From NCBI GenBank assembly GCA_945787485.1, contig CALZHV010000006.1, forward strand, positions 1 through 26,323: 26,323 nt of DNA, read 5' to 3'. Below, piece after piece: positions 1 through 7,940 of the stretch. Under the pieces are notes generated by a model that was not told where the DNA came from, did no database searches, and was given only the letters and a program-made list of their open reading frames with translations. The first letter of the stretch is position 1, and every line of letters starts with the position of its first letter. The DNA comes from an uncultured Lachnospiraceae bacterium. Its GTDB lineage: Bacteria > Bacillota > Clostridia > Lachnospirales > Lachnospiraceae. Position numbers and translations under genes: made by a program.

Positions 1-1440
1 GTTACCTTTTTATCGTCTGCATCCTCAGGAAGCACAGTTTCTATAAGAATATATGTCTTATCCGTATACATTGTAAGCAATGTTTTGCTCAAGGAAACGG
101 ATGTAGCAAGAACTGCAGGCTTTACTATTGTAAATGTACAGGAATCGCTCTTATTTGTTCCGTCTGTAGATGTTGCAGTAATAACTACTGTTCCCTCACC
201 CTTTGCTGTTACTTTACCTGCATCGTTTACTATTGCCACACTCTCATCACTGCTTGTCCATTCCAATGTCTTATTGGAAGCATCCTCCGGAAGCACCGTT
301 GCATTAAGGGTATAAGTATCCCCTATAACCATTTTATCCTTTGAATGAATATCAAGTTCAACCGATTCAACAAATACTGTGTTGTCAAAAACATTTACTG
401 TACATTTTTTGATTATATTTGAACCATCTGTTGATTTACATGAGATTATTGCGGTACCTTCAGAAATACCTTTTATCTCACCCGTCAAAGAATCAACTGT
501 AGCCACATTTGTATTACTTGAACTGAAATCTAATTGCTTGTCAGTTGCATTTTCAGGCAATACTTTTGCCTCTAATGTAAATGTATCTCCAATAGGAAGA
601 TCAATAGTTGTTTTGTTTAATGTAATAGACGTAATATATATTGTCTCTTTTGCAACTGTAATAATTGCAGTTGCATCAATATTACTTCCGTCAGTTGTTG
701 CCGCTTCAATCAATGTTACACCCTCGGCAACACCTGTAACCTTACCGTTTGAATCTACTGTAGCTATATTATCGTTATAACTGCTCCATTCGAGAGTCTG
801 GTTTGTTGCATTAGAAGGCGTTATGGTCGCCTTAAGCTGTACAACGCCTCCGACAGACATCTCTGTTTCTCCCGGAGATAAAGAAAGATTTGTTATTTTA
901 GTTACAGGAGCCTTAACCGTAACACCGCATGATGCAGTTTTTCCTGAACCGTCAGTAGCAGCACATGTTATTGTTGCCGTACCTGCTCCAACAGCAGTAA
1001 TCACGCCGTACTTCTTTCCATTAATAACCTGACCTGTAACAGTCACAACGCTTGTGTTGCTGCTTGTCCATGTAACATCAGAATTGTCGGCGTTAGAAGG
1101 TGTTATGGTCGCCTGCATTGAATATTCATCACCAACACTAAGATTTAACTGGCTGTCCTCCAATGTTATTTTTGTTACAAGTATCTTGTCTGATACCGTA
1201 ACAGCACAAGTTGCACTTACTCCGCTTCCATCCTTCGCAGTACAGGTTATTGTTGCTGTTCCGCCGGCTACTGCAGTAATCTTTCCCGAAGAATCCACAG
1301 TGGCAACACTTGTATTGCTTGACGTATATTCAACTGTTTTAGTAGTTGCATTACTTGGAGCAACCGTTGCTGTCAAAGAATATGTATCACCTTTATTTAA
1401 TGAAAGGCTTGTTTTGTCTAATGTTATTGACGAAACCTTC
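1..1440 (-). repeat. Tandem array of bacterial Ig-like (Big2) domains, five complete and one partial
   Basis: In the minus-strand reading frame the segments at about 1440-1178, 1177-911, 910-646, 645-373 and 372-113, plus a partial unit at 112-1, repeat one plan of about 88-90 residues. The plan is a first strand like SITLDKTSLSL, then GDTYxLxATVxPxNA, then WTSSNTSVATVDSxGKITAV, then GTATITCTATDGS and a closing strand ending VTV. Units share the plan but differ clearly in sequence. This is the Big2/intimin-like fold commonly found as stalks of surface adhesins. The array continues past the left edge. Confidence 0.9.
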
Positions 1441-3074
1441 ACTATAGATGAAGAAGAAGCTTCTGTAGTATATGCCTTAATTCTACTGTCATATGTTTTT
1501 TTGTTACCGTCTGTCCATCCTGTAGTTGATGGTTGTGAAGAAGATGCATAATAATATGTTCTGTAAGTCTGAGTAGCAGAAGTACATGTGTATGTACTAT
1601 CCTGCGAGGTCGGTGTTGAATCAAACAAACTGCTTACTTTTGTTGAATAATGTACTACAACCGAATACTGTGCCCCCGGCGAAACAGTAACTGCCGACGG
1701 AAGCTCCACGGTATAATAACCTGCATATTCAAATGAGCCTGTTGTTGACGTTTCCTGTGTACCATTTCTCGTAGGGTAATATTGAACATTATTATAAATA
1801 CTTATGTCACACGAAAGACCATCGACAGGAGCATACAATCCAACAGCCTTAACATCTATAGGAGAATCCGTATTGTTAGTAAATATAACTGATTCCCAAT
1901 AAATACTCAAAGTGCTGTCGTAAACACCACCATCATAGTGGTAATTGCTTGTATATTTTGTTGCTTTTTCAAAATCAAATGCATATGCTCTGTTTTTTGT
2001 AAGCTTAAATGCTTTATCTTCGTAAGAAACCCAGAAGTAACCGTCACCACTCCAGCTCGTTCCTCTGCTGTATTTACAAAGCCATGCTCCGTCACTGCTT
2101 GGTGTTGCAGCACCTGTCAGCTTTGATTTGCTGTATGTATCATCCCAACCTACTATCGTAATTTCCGTTGTCGGTGCAGCAGTTGTACCTGAATAATAAT
2201 ATCCTACTCTGGATGATGATGTCTTTGGGTTGGCACTGTAATATGTTGTATCCTCTTCTGCCTCAATCATATATATAGAGGTTACAACTGCGCCGTAATC
2301 TACTATCGCCTGCTTGACAGCATCCCGGTCTGTACAAGGGACCTTTTTCACATTTGCAAGGTGGTAAGAGTCCTTAGTATAACAAAGACTGTCATCAAGA
2401 GCTGTTTTAGATGTATTATACGGAGCATCCGTTTCATTTACGACTCCTACCCATCCGGCCATTTTTCTGATAGCAAACTCAATCTGTTTGTTTGGTACAG
2501 AGGTTGTTGATTTTGCTCTTGTCTTATACATATCTGAAACTGTGTAGCTGTCTCCCGTAGTAAGTCCGAGCGGGTCATCAACCTGTGAGTTTCCTATAAA
2601 GTACATAAGCTGATACTCCGACAAATCCGGTGATGTAGCATATCCTTTCTTTTGAAGGTTTGCCTCTGCTGCCGCACATATAGCAAATGCCCATCCTGTA
2701 TAGCTTCCGCTTTGTCTGTTCTTTACCGCAGTAGGATTGCTTGGAATATAGCTTTCTGCAAGTGCTGTATCCGCATTAGGATCCTCTGTAGCTTCCTCGA
2801 TATCCTCTGTTGTATCTGTAATGTCTTCTGTAGTTTCCTCTGTTGTATCCTCTGTTGTATCCTCTGTTATTTCTGTCGTTTCAACCGTAGTTTCTTCTGT
2901 TATTTCTGTTGTTTCTTCTACAGTTTCTGAAAATTCTTCAGTTGTTTCGACTATCTCAGTAGTCACAACATCATCATCTTTTGCATAAGCAGGTATTGAT
3001 GGTGATAATAACGTCGATACCATCAAGCTTACTGCCAGAGCCGAACTAAGAAATTTATTGACATTTTTTCGCAA
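1..3074 (-). CDS. Secreted papain-like pseudopeptidase with Big2 Ig-like repeat tail (3' end outside window)
   Basis: Open from a TTG start at 3074, with a strong GGAGGG site 6 bases upstream, through the left edge with no stop: at least 1024 codons. Residues 1-31 are a signal peptide ending AYA. Residues 36-100 are a Thr/Glu-rich linker. Residues about 105-350 align with the C1A peptidase domain of the neighbour encoded at 3088-5373, about 365-530 with its lectin-like domain, and from about 545 there are Big2-type Ig-like repeats. The catalytic Cys is Gly127 (YTGWAF, against GTCWAH in the neighbour), the His is Glu304 (TTEITIVGWDD) and the Asn is Tyr335 (CKYSR, against CKNSW). The oxyanion Gln121 is kept. 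Hydrolysis by the papain mechanism is therefore not expected. Binding, scaffolding or regulation of the active neighbour is inference. It is probably an exported cell-surface or matrix protein; any wall anchor would lie beyond the window. The gap to the upstream gene is 13 bases, suggesting cotranscription. Confidence 0.9.
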   Translation of the reverse strand, partial: MRKNVNKFLSSALAVSLMVSTLLSPSIPAYAKDDDVVTTEIVETTEEFSETVEETTEITEETTVETTEITEDTTEDTTEETTEDITDTTEDIEEATEDPNADTALAESYIPSNPTAVKNRQSGSYTGWAFAICAAAEANLQKKGYATSPDLSEYQLMYFIGNSQVDDPLGLTTGDSYTVSDMYKTRAKSTTSVPNKQIEFAIRKMAGWVGVVNETDAPYNTSKTALDDSLCYTKDSYHLANVKKVPCTDRDAVKQAIVDYGAVVTSIYMIEAEEDTTYYSANPKTSSSRVGYYYSGTTAAPTTEITIVGWDDTYSKSKLTGAATPSSDGAWLCKYSRGTSWSGDGYFWVSYEDKAFKLTKNRAYAFDFEKATKYTSNYHYDGGVYDSTLSIYWESVIFTNNTDSPIDVKAVGLYAPVDGLSCDISIYNNVQYYPTRNGTQETSTTGSFEYAGYYTVELPSAVTVSPGAQYSVVVHYSTKVSSLFDSTPTSQDSTYTCTSATQTYRTYYYASSSQPSTTGWTDGNKKTYDSRIKAYTTEASSSSIVKVSSITLDKTSLSLNKGDTYSLTATVAPSNATTKTVEYTSSNTSVATVDSSGKITAVAGGTATITCTAKDGSGVSATCAVTVSDKILVTKITLEDSQLNLSVGDEYSMQATITPSNADNSDVTWTSSNTSVVTVTGQVINGKKYGVITAVGAGTATITCAATDGSGKTASCGVTVKAPVTKITNLSLSPGETEMSVGGVVQLKATITPSNATNQTLEWSSYNDNIATVDSNGKVTGVAEGVTLIEAATTDGSNIDATAIITVAKETIYITSITLNKTTIDLPIGDTFTLEAKVLPENATDKQLDFSSSNTNVATVDSLTGEIKGISEGTAIISCKSTDGSNIIKKCTVNVFDNTVFVESVELDIHSKDKMVIGDTYTLNATVLPEDASNKTLEWTSSDESVAIVNDAGKVTAKGEGTVVITATSTDGTNKSDSCTFTIVKPAVLATSVSLSKTLLTMYTDKTYILIETVLPEDADDKKV
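2775..2969 (-). repeat. Low-complexity Thr/Glu linker repeat inside the pseudopeptidase gene
   Basis: About 65 residues between signal peptide and pseudopeptidase domain consist almost only of Thr, Glu, Asp, Ile and Val, in units such as TTEE, TTED and TTEI. At DNA level this is a degenerate tandem repeat of ACAGAGGATACA and ACAGAAATAACA type on the minus strand. The encoded segment is acidic and probably extended. The active paralogue has only a short acidic stretch (residues about 31-70) in this position. Confidence 0.8.
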
Positions 3075-3087
3075 TTGTATCCCTCCT

Positions 3088-5373
3088 TTATTTAGCTATT
3101 TTTACTTTTATGACGCTTCCCCATGCTGAGCCATAGGTTACCGTAGCTTCCTTCTTTTTACTTCTGATTTTTACGTAATACGTAGTTCCTGCTTTCAGAT
3201 TTTTGATAGTTTTGGTCGCTGAAGCCGCGCTCGGAACCGATACTGAAACATATGAATTAAAATCTTCACTTGTCGAATATCTTATCTCATACCCTGTCGC
3301 ACTGCTTATCGGTTTCCAGGCAGCTGTAAATCCTCCGGACACATTGTTTTTAAGACTTGTCATGGATGGTCTTGGCAAACGATAGATTTTAGCTGCTGTT
3401 GAGGCTTCACTTATTACACCGTCATTTCCGACTGCAATAATTTTGTATTGATAATATACATCTGTATTGACAGCTGTTTTATCTAAAACGTAATATCTGC
3501 TTCCGCTGCTTGCACCTGCAACAAGTTTATATACTCCGCCTTCCTGTCTTCCGTATATTTTATATCCGACTGCCCCATCAACCGTATTCCACTGAAGTAA
3601 TACTCCCTGTACTTCATTACTCATTTTTGTTATTGATGTTTTGTCCGGCATTATTTTGAATTTCTTTGTTACTTCTCCGAAGTAATTATTTTTTCCTTTT
3701 ACCGTTACGCTTGCATAACCAGTTTTATTGTTATTGCTAAAGCTTACGGTATAATCTGTGCCTTCCCTTAATTCGGTTCCGTCCGCATTTTTTACAGTTA
3801 CATCCGGTTCAATTGCTTCTCCCGCGTAAACAAAAGCATCCTCGGTTAGCACAACATTGCCTGCTAATATTTCTTCCTTATAAGTTTCCTCCGCATCAAC
3901 TGCAAATGCTTTTATTCTTGTATTTTTATCCCAACAGCTCCATGTTACACCATCTATACTTGTAAAGCTTTCTCCATCATGTGCAACCGCAACCGAAGTG
4001 TACCATGAACCGGTTTGACTTTTATCTCCTATAACATATGCGCCTACTCCACTTGTTTCTTCGTAATTAATTACTACGGAAAAAACATCGCCTTCACTAA
4101 GCAAGACCTCATCCTCAAGCAAAACAGTATGATAACCTGCGCATGGAACAAGCTCGTCTTCAACAATTGAAACAAGCTCTCCGGAAATAGGATTTCCGGG
4201 TGTACAATTTTTGTAAACGGATATTGTAGCTATATAATTGGCGGTTCTTGTGAAAAATCCAACCGCCTTAAGTTTCTGAGCAGATGTTGCAGTATATATA
4301 TTTGCTTCGTTTGCCACACTTCTGTATGTACTTGTAACGCCTCCGTCATAATGATAGTTGTATGTATATTCAGATGCCTTCGAATATTTGTGAGAATATG
4401 CTGTACCATTTGACAAAGGACCATCTTCATATGAAATGTAAAAGATACCATCTTTACTCCAGTTTGAGCTCCAACTGTTTTTGCATATCCATGCTCCGTT
4501 ATTAGACGGCTTATAACTTCCTGTAAAATTATCTGCACTGTAATTGTCATCCCATCCGATTACAGTTATTGCATGATTTGTGGTTGTTGAAACAGAAGCA
4601 GGACAATACTCTGCAACCGGCTCTGAAGCATACCAGTAATCAGATGTACTATAGTATGATGGATCATGTCTGTACGAACCTGTTACTGCTCCGTTTTCAT
4701 ATATTGCCTGCTTAACAGTGTCAATGTCTGAATAAGGAATAAAATCGCAACCCGTCAGAATATATTCGTTGTTATCATACGCAAGACTGTCATCAAGCGT
4801 TGCTTCACTGTCAGCTACAACTGTAGAATACGGTGCAAGCTCTTCGTCCACTACACCATTCCAGGAAGCCAGCCTTATTGCTGCCAGCTGCTGATTGCCT
4901 CCTATTTCCAAATATTGGTCCGGTATTGAAACGTAACTGTCACCAACCGTATTATTCATCGGATCCTGAACATATTTTCTACCAATAAAATATGCTATCT
5001 GCCATTCTGAAAAATCAGGCTCCTGCTCGTTGTATGTTTTAACTACGTTAGCCTCTGCCACCGAACATACAGCATGTGCCCAGCACGTTCCATAAGGATT
5101 CTGATTTTTTATCGATGTAACATAAGGAGATATATAGCTTGTAAGCTCTGAAACATCTACACTGTACGTATCAGAAACGAGCGTTTTATCAACCGGCTGC
5201 GGGTCAAACGCATCATCAATAATTTCATTTTCTCCAAGCGATGCTTCTATTATTTTTTCCAATTCTTCAGTATCATCCTCTTGTGCATAAGTCTTTGTCT
5301 GAGGAATATTTATACCAAGAAGCAATGACATGGAAACAATAAAGGGAACTATTCTTTTAAATTTTTTATGCAT
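3088..5373 (-). CDS. Secreted papain-like (C1A) cysteine peptidase with lectin-like, Ig-like and Fn3 domains
   Basis: 761 residues. Residues 1-30 form a signal peptide (basic start, hydrophobic core, TYA before the cut). The C1A peptidase domain spans about 75-325 with a complete catalytic set: oxyanion Gln91, nucleophile Cys97 in GTCWAH, His267 in NHAITVIGWDD and Asn299 in CKNSW. About 330-495 matches the lectin-like domain that follows C1 domains in clostridial exported proteases. About 500-577 is a small beta-sandwich repeat (YAGEAIEP through KKFKIMP), and 581-663 and 667-760 are two fibronectin type III domains. There is no LPxTG signal or C-terminal membrane helix, so the protein is secreted or held non-covalently. 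A short acidic stretch before the catalytic domain could be a propeptide. It starts 14 bases after the flavin reductase-rubredoxin gene with an AGGAG site, and its stop lies 13 bases before the catalytically dead paralogue. The substrate is unknown. Confidence 0.92.
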   Translation of the reverse strand: MHKKFKRIVPFIVSMSLLLGINIPQTKTYAQEDDTEELEKIIEASLGENEIIDDAFDPQPVDKTLVSDTYSVDVSELTSYISPYVTSIKNQNPYGTCWAHAVCSVAEANVVKTYNEQEPDFSEWQIAYFIGRKYVQDPMNNTVGDSYVSIPDQYLEIGGNQQLAAIRLASWNGVVDEELAPYSTVVADSEATLDDSLAYDNNEYILTGCDFIPYSDIDTVKQAIYENGAVTGSYRHDPSYYSTSDYWYASEPVAEYCPASVSTTTNHAITVIGWDDNYSADNFTGSYKPSNNGAWICKNSWSSNWSKDGIFYISYEDGPLSNGTAYSHKYSKASEYTYNYHYDGGVTSTYRSVANEANIYTATSAQKLKAVGFFTRTANYIATISVYKNCTPGNPISGELVSIVEDELVPCAGYHTVLLEDEVLLSEGDVFSVVINYEETSGVGAYVIGDKSQTGSWYTSVAVAHDGESFTSIDGVTWSCWDKNTRIKAFAVDAEETYKEEILAGNVVLTEDAFVYAGEAIEPDVTVKNADGTELREGTDYTVSFSNNNKTGYASVTVKGKNNYFGEVTKKFKIMPDKTSITKMSNEVQGVLLQWNTVDGAVGYKIYGRQEGGVYKLVAGASSGSRYYVLDKTAVNTDVYYQYKIIAVGNDGVISEASTAAKIYRLPRPSMTSLKNNVSGGFTAAWKPISSATGYEIRYSTSEDFNSYVSVSVPSAASATKTIKNLKAGTTYYVKIRSKKKEATVTYGSAWGSVIKVKIAK

Positions 5374-5387
5374 AAAAATCTCCTATC

Positions 5388-6005
5388 CTATCCATATATA
5401 GGTTCAAAATCCTCCGGACCATGTCCACATGTCGGACAAGAAAAATCAGCAGGCAATTCACTTCCTTCATATACATAGTTACAGATTTTACATCTCCATC
5501 CCACTATTTTTTTGTCTGTCTTAGGTGCTTCCGGTTTAGGTTTAACATTGTTTTGATAATCTGCATAAGTAAGTGGTTCGTTATCACTTAACAGCTTTGC
5601 ATCGACTACCTCTGCAATAAATAATGTATGACTTCCCAAATCATGTTGCTCAACAACCTTACCGCTTATGACAGCACAAGAGTGATATGAGAGATATGGC
5701 ACGCCCTGAATATCCTCCGGCATAGGAAGCCCATCCATTTTATCAACGTCATGTCCCGACTGAAATCCCCACCACTTTATAGTTTCAAATGTGCACTCTT
5801 TGTCGAGAAGGCTTATGGCAAAAATCCCACTCTTTTTTATTAATTCACATGTATAGTTAGAATTAATAACCGAAATAGCAATTCTTATCGGGTTATTTGC
5901 AACCTGCATACATGTATTGGTTATACATCCGTTTGCTTTGCCATCAAACTTTGTTGACAGCATAAATACTCCATATGTCAAATTATAAATAGCTTTTTTA
6001 TCCAT
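5388..6005 (-). CDS. Flavin reductase-rubredoxin fusion protein (high-molecular-weight rubredoxin type)
   Basis: 205 residues in two domains. Residues 1-155 are a flavin reductase-like FMN-binding split barrel (GVFMLSTKFDGKANGCITNT near the start). Residues 167-205 are a rubredoxin with the iron-binding pairs Cys172/Cys175 (CKIC) and Cys190/Cys193 (CPTC), followed by GPEDFEP. A Pro/Lys-rich linker joins them. The same domain order is known from the Hrb protein of Moorella, which passes electrons from NADH to flavodiiron proteins that reduce oxygen or nitric oxide. A similar cytoplasmic role in oxygen defence is likely but inferred; no flavodiiron gene is in the window. It is the first gene of an apparent operon with two secreted papain-like proteins, an unexpected pairing. 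A promoter-like sequence lies at 6073-6101. Confidence 0.9.
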   Translation of the reverse strand: MDKKAIYNLTYGVFMLSTKFDGKANGCITNTCMQVANNPIRIAISVINSNYTCELIKKSGIFAISLLDKECTFETIKWWGFQSGHDVDKMDGLPMPEDIQGVPYLSYHSCAVISGKVVEQHDLGSHTLFIAEVVDAKLLSDNEPLTYADYQNNVKPKPEAPKTDKKIVGWRCKICNYVYEGSELPADFSCPTCGHGPEDFEPIYG

Positions 6006-6072
6006 TTAATCATCATCCTTTCACTTTATATTTTATTTTGTAATTATTATGTACATTTTTCCTATAATTAAC

Positions 6073-6101
6073 AGTTTATCTTTATAAAATTTTATTGTCA
6101 A
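6073..6101 (-). promoter_or_regulatory. Candidate promoter with palindromic spacer upstream of the flavin reductase-rubredoxin operon
   Basis: On the minus strand a perfect TTGACA (-35, 6101-6096) is followed after 17 bases by TAAACT (-10, 6078-6073), about 70 bases before the start codon. The spacer contains a perfect 12-base palindrome ATAAAATTTTAT (6084-6095), placed where a repressor could block RNA polymerase. Palindromes in such AT-rich DNA can be chance, so the operator idea is tentative. Confidence 0.45.
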
Positions 6102-6181
6102 TAATATGATTTTTAAATTATAGAAAATTTACAGCGAAACATTCTTAATTCCCGGAAAATTCGGAGAACTACCCCGGACAT

Positions 6182-6217
6182 AAAAAAAGCTCCACACCAA
6201 CTGTGAAGCTTTTTTTA
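6182..6217 (-). terminator. Intrinsic terminator after the HD-domain gene
   Basis: A hairpin with GC-containing arms (AAGCTTCACAG and its imperfect complement GTGTGGAGCTT in minus-strand sense) runs into seven T residues. The stop codon of the HD-domain gene overlaps the 5' A-tract. The A-tract and T-tract flank both sides, so the hairpin could work in both directions. Confidence 0.8.
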
Positions 6218-6805
6218 AAACAATTCTTTTTCCAATTGAGCAATGAAGCCTTCTATCATCTGCATCCTTCTGGCATATTCTGCACGACCTGCATCTGTTT
6301 TACATCTTCTTATCTTAGGCTTGTTTATTCTATAATAATTTTTTATTCTGTAATAAGCTTTCTTATAGCTTGCATCATCCTCACCTGCAGTTGCCATCGC
6401 ATCCCATAACACTCCGATAGCTCCTACCTCATCAAGTAAATCAGCATCCATTACAATTTTGCATTCAAGCGATAAATCTGCCTCCGTGTCTTTGTCATCA
6501 TGAATCATAATAATCTCGCCGACACGTTTTATTACGTCTGAATCAACACCTTTACTATCAAGATATTCTACAGCAAGCTCTGCTCCAACCTCTCCATGTG
6601 GTCTGACATCATCCCAACCAATATCATGAAGCAGTGCAGCTAATGCAATTATATCCAAATCACCACCGAGTTTCGACTGAAGTTTAATGGCCCATCTGTA
6701 TACTCTCATTGTGTGATCATATCTGCTTCTAAAAGGATAATTAGAAGCTCTGCCATTTTCAGCGGTCATTTGTCTTACGTATTCTATTACTTCTGTATAG
6801 TTCAT
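6215..6805 (-). CDS. HD-domain phosphohydrolase
   Basis: 196 residues. The HD-superfamily metal ligands are visible in order: His31 (YDHTMRV), His60-Asp61 (LLHDIGWDD), His102 (MIHDDKD) and Asp120 (VMDADLLDEVG). Proteins of this type are soluble metal-dependent phosphohydrolases, often acting on nucleotides or related phosphates. The substrate cannot be read from the sequence. The start is supported by an AAGGGG site upstream. The gene lies downstream of the SRP RNA on the same strand and ends in a strong terminator. In Bacillus the equivalent place after the SRP RNA is held by dnaX. Confidence 0.85.
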   Translation of the reverse strand: MNYTEVIEYVRQMTAENGRASNYPFRSRYDHTMRVYRWAIKLQSKLGGDLDIIALAALLHDIGWDDVRPHGEVGAELAVEYLDSKGVDSDVIKRVGEIIMIHDDKDTEADLSLECKIVMDADLLDEVGAIGVLWDAMATAGEDDASYKKAYYRIKNYYRINKPKIRRCKTDAGRAEYARRMQMIEGFIAQLEKELF

Positions 6806-6912
6806 GTTTTTGCCCCTTGACCAACTACTAATAGTAACATTTTAAAAACTATTTTTTATTTTATCATTATTTTTTATAAAATACTACTTTTTTTTATTAA
6901 AAATATCAAAAA

Positions 6913-7175
6913 CCGTGCGGCTGGCTTTGTGAAGCTATCATAGGCGTTACCTTAGCAGTTAACTCAGCCCAGGCTGCCTCGCGGCGCACAAGAGGTTCTA
7001 CTTAGTGCTGCTTCGTTCCCGACCTGACACGGTTCATAGATTCCTGTCGCGCAAGACCCAAACATCAACGCCACTTACTAAGGGCAGCCCTACAAAAAGA
7101 CGACCCGAGACCACCCATCACCCTAGCTATAGCGGATTGCTAGTACAGGGCACCGCTAACTCCCCGGCTGCACGG
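6913..7175 (-). ncRNA. ffs: Signal recognition particle RNA, large Bacillus type
   Basis: About 263 bases, GC-rich against an AT-rich background. The universal domain IV is read on the minus strand at about 7001-7035: GTCAGGTCGGGAACGAAGCA, with the GGAA tetraloop that binds Ffh. The tetraloop is closed by a G-C pair where the common form has C-G, a compensated swap. The two ends, CCGTGC at 7175-7170 and GCACGG at 6918-6913, pair to close the molecule as in the Alu-domain-bearing SRP RNA of Bacillus (271 bases). A T-rich tail follows (6905-6912). The RNA scaffolds SRP for cotranslational membrane targeting. It sits between tadA and another gene, as in B. subtilis (tadA-scr). End positions are estimates from the closing helix. 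Confidence 0.95.
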
Positions 7176-7179
7176 AAAT

Positions 7180-7207
7180 TTTATATCAAATTAAATATAT
7201 ATGCAAA
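7180..7207 (-). promoter_or_regulatory. Promoter of the SRP RNA
   Basis: On the minus strand TTTGCA (7207-7202) and TATAAA (7185-7180) are separated by 16 bases. The -10 element ends 4 bases before the closing helix of the SRP RNA, which fits a start close to 7175. Confidence 0.55.
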
Positions 7208-7320
7208 GGCATACATACAAAGAAAGTATAACTAAAAATAATATTTAAGTCAAGATTATTCTTGTTTACCATAAAAGCAAAATATATCTGCCGTATTTAT
7301 TCTTTTTCATATAATAATGT

Positions 7321-7821
7321 TTAATTGTCACCATTTTTCTTTTCGCTTCTGAGCCATCTGAAAAAATCCTTCAACATTAGAGAACATTCTTCCTCAAGAA
7401 CACCTCTTGTGACTTTTACCTGATGGTTGAATTCCGGTATATCTAAAATATTTATTATGGACCCGGCACAACCGGCTTTCGGGTTCATGCACCCTATTAC
7501 AACCTCGGGTATTCTTGCCTGCACAATCGCACCTGCGCACATTTGACACGGCTCCAATGTAACATACATTGTACAATCCTCAAGCCTCCAGTCATTAAGC
7601 TTTTTCGACGCTTTTTTTATTGCCATAATCTCTGCATGTGCCAATGTTGTCTTATCCATATTTCGCCGATTATATCCTCTTGCAATAACAGTGTCATTGT
7701 GTACAATTACACATCCTATCGGCACATCCTTGTTTCCGGCTGCCTTCTTTGCCTGTGAAATCGCCATCTTCATATACTTAATATGCTTTTTGTGTTCTAA
7801 TTCGTTACTATCCTGTAGCAT
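7321..7821 (-). CDS. tadA: tRNA-specific adenosine deaminase TadA
   Basis: 166 residues. It deaminates adenosine 34 of tRNA-Arg(ACG) to inosine in the cytoplasm, allowing the anticodon to read several codons. The zinc-dependent cytidine/deoxycytidylate deaminase fold shows the His62-Ala-Glu64 motif (AHAEIMAI; His binds zinc, Glu shuttles protons) and Cys92/Cys95 in PCQMCAGAI. DVPIGCVIVHND and the NRRNMDKTTLAHAE block are characteristic of TadA. The chosen ATG has an AAGGAG site 5 bases upstream. The N-terminus is some 15 residues longer than in the shortest family members. The neighbour downstream is the SRP RNA, a conserved Firmicute arrangement. Confidence 0.95.
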   Translation of the reverse strand: MLQDSNELEHKKHIKYMKMAISQAKKAAGNKDVPIGCVIVHNDTVIARGYNRRNMDKTTLAHAEIMAIKKASKKLNDWRLEDCTMYVTLEPCQMCAGAIVQARIPEVVIGCMNPKAGCAGSIINILDIPEFNHQVKVTRGVLEEECSLMLKDFFRWLRSEKKNGDN

Positions 7822-7940
7822 TTCTACTCCTTTTTGTATATAATATTTTCAAAACATTAGCGAAGCAAATATTGTTAACATAACATTTCGGAGATTATTA
7901 TCGTTTTGTATCTCCTTCTTAATAATTTTGGAGAATAAAT

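Noticed and set aside
2040..2700. Catalytic substitutions as sequencing or frameshift errors
   Set aside because: The three sites are hundreds of bases apart, the frame is intact on both sides of each, and each is a whole-codon change within well-aligned sequence.
54..2930. Several plus-strand frames rich in Val/Ser/Thr or Cys/Ser
   Set aside because: They are antisense readings of the Ig-like array, the pseudopeptidase and its Thr/Glu linker; the minus frame is continuous and shows clear domains.
6120..6181. GC-richer stretch with CCCGG and CCCCGG as a hidden RNA or operator
   Set aside because: Pairing is weak and short and no start or terminator signals go with it.
7005..7235. Plus-strand open frame of 76 codons
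   Set aside because: It lies across the SRP RNA on the opposite strand and has no ribosome binding site or recognisable protein features.
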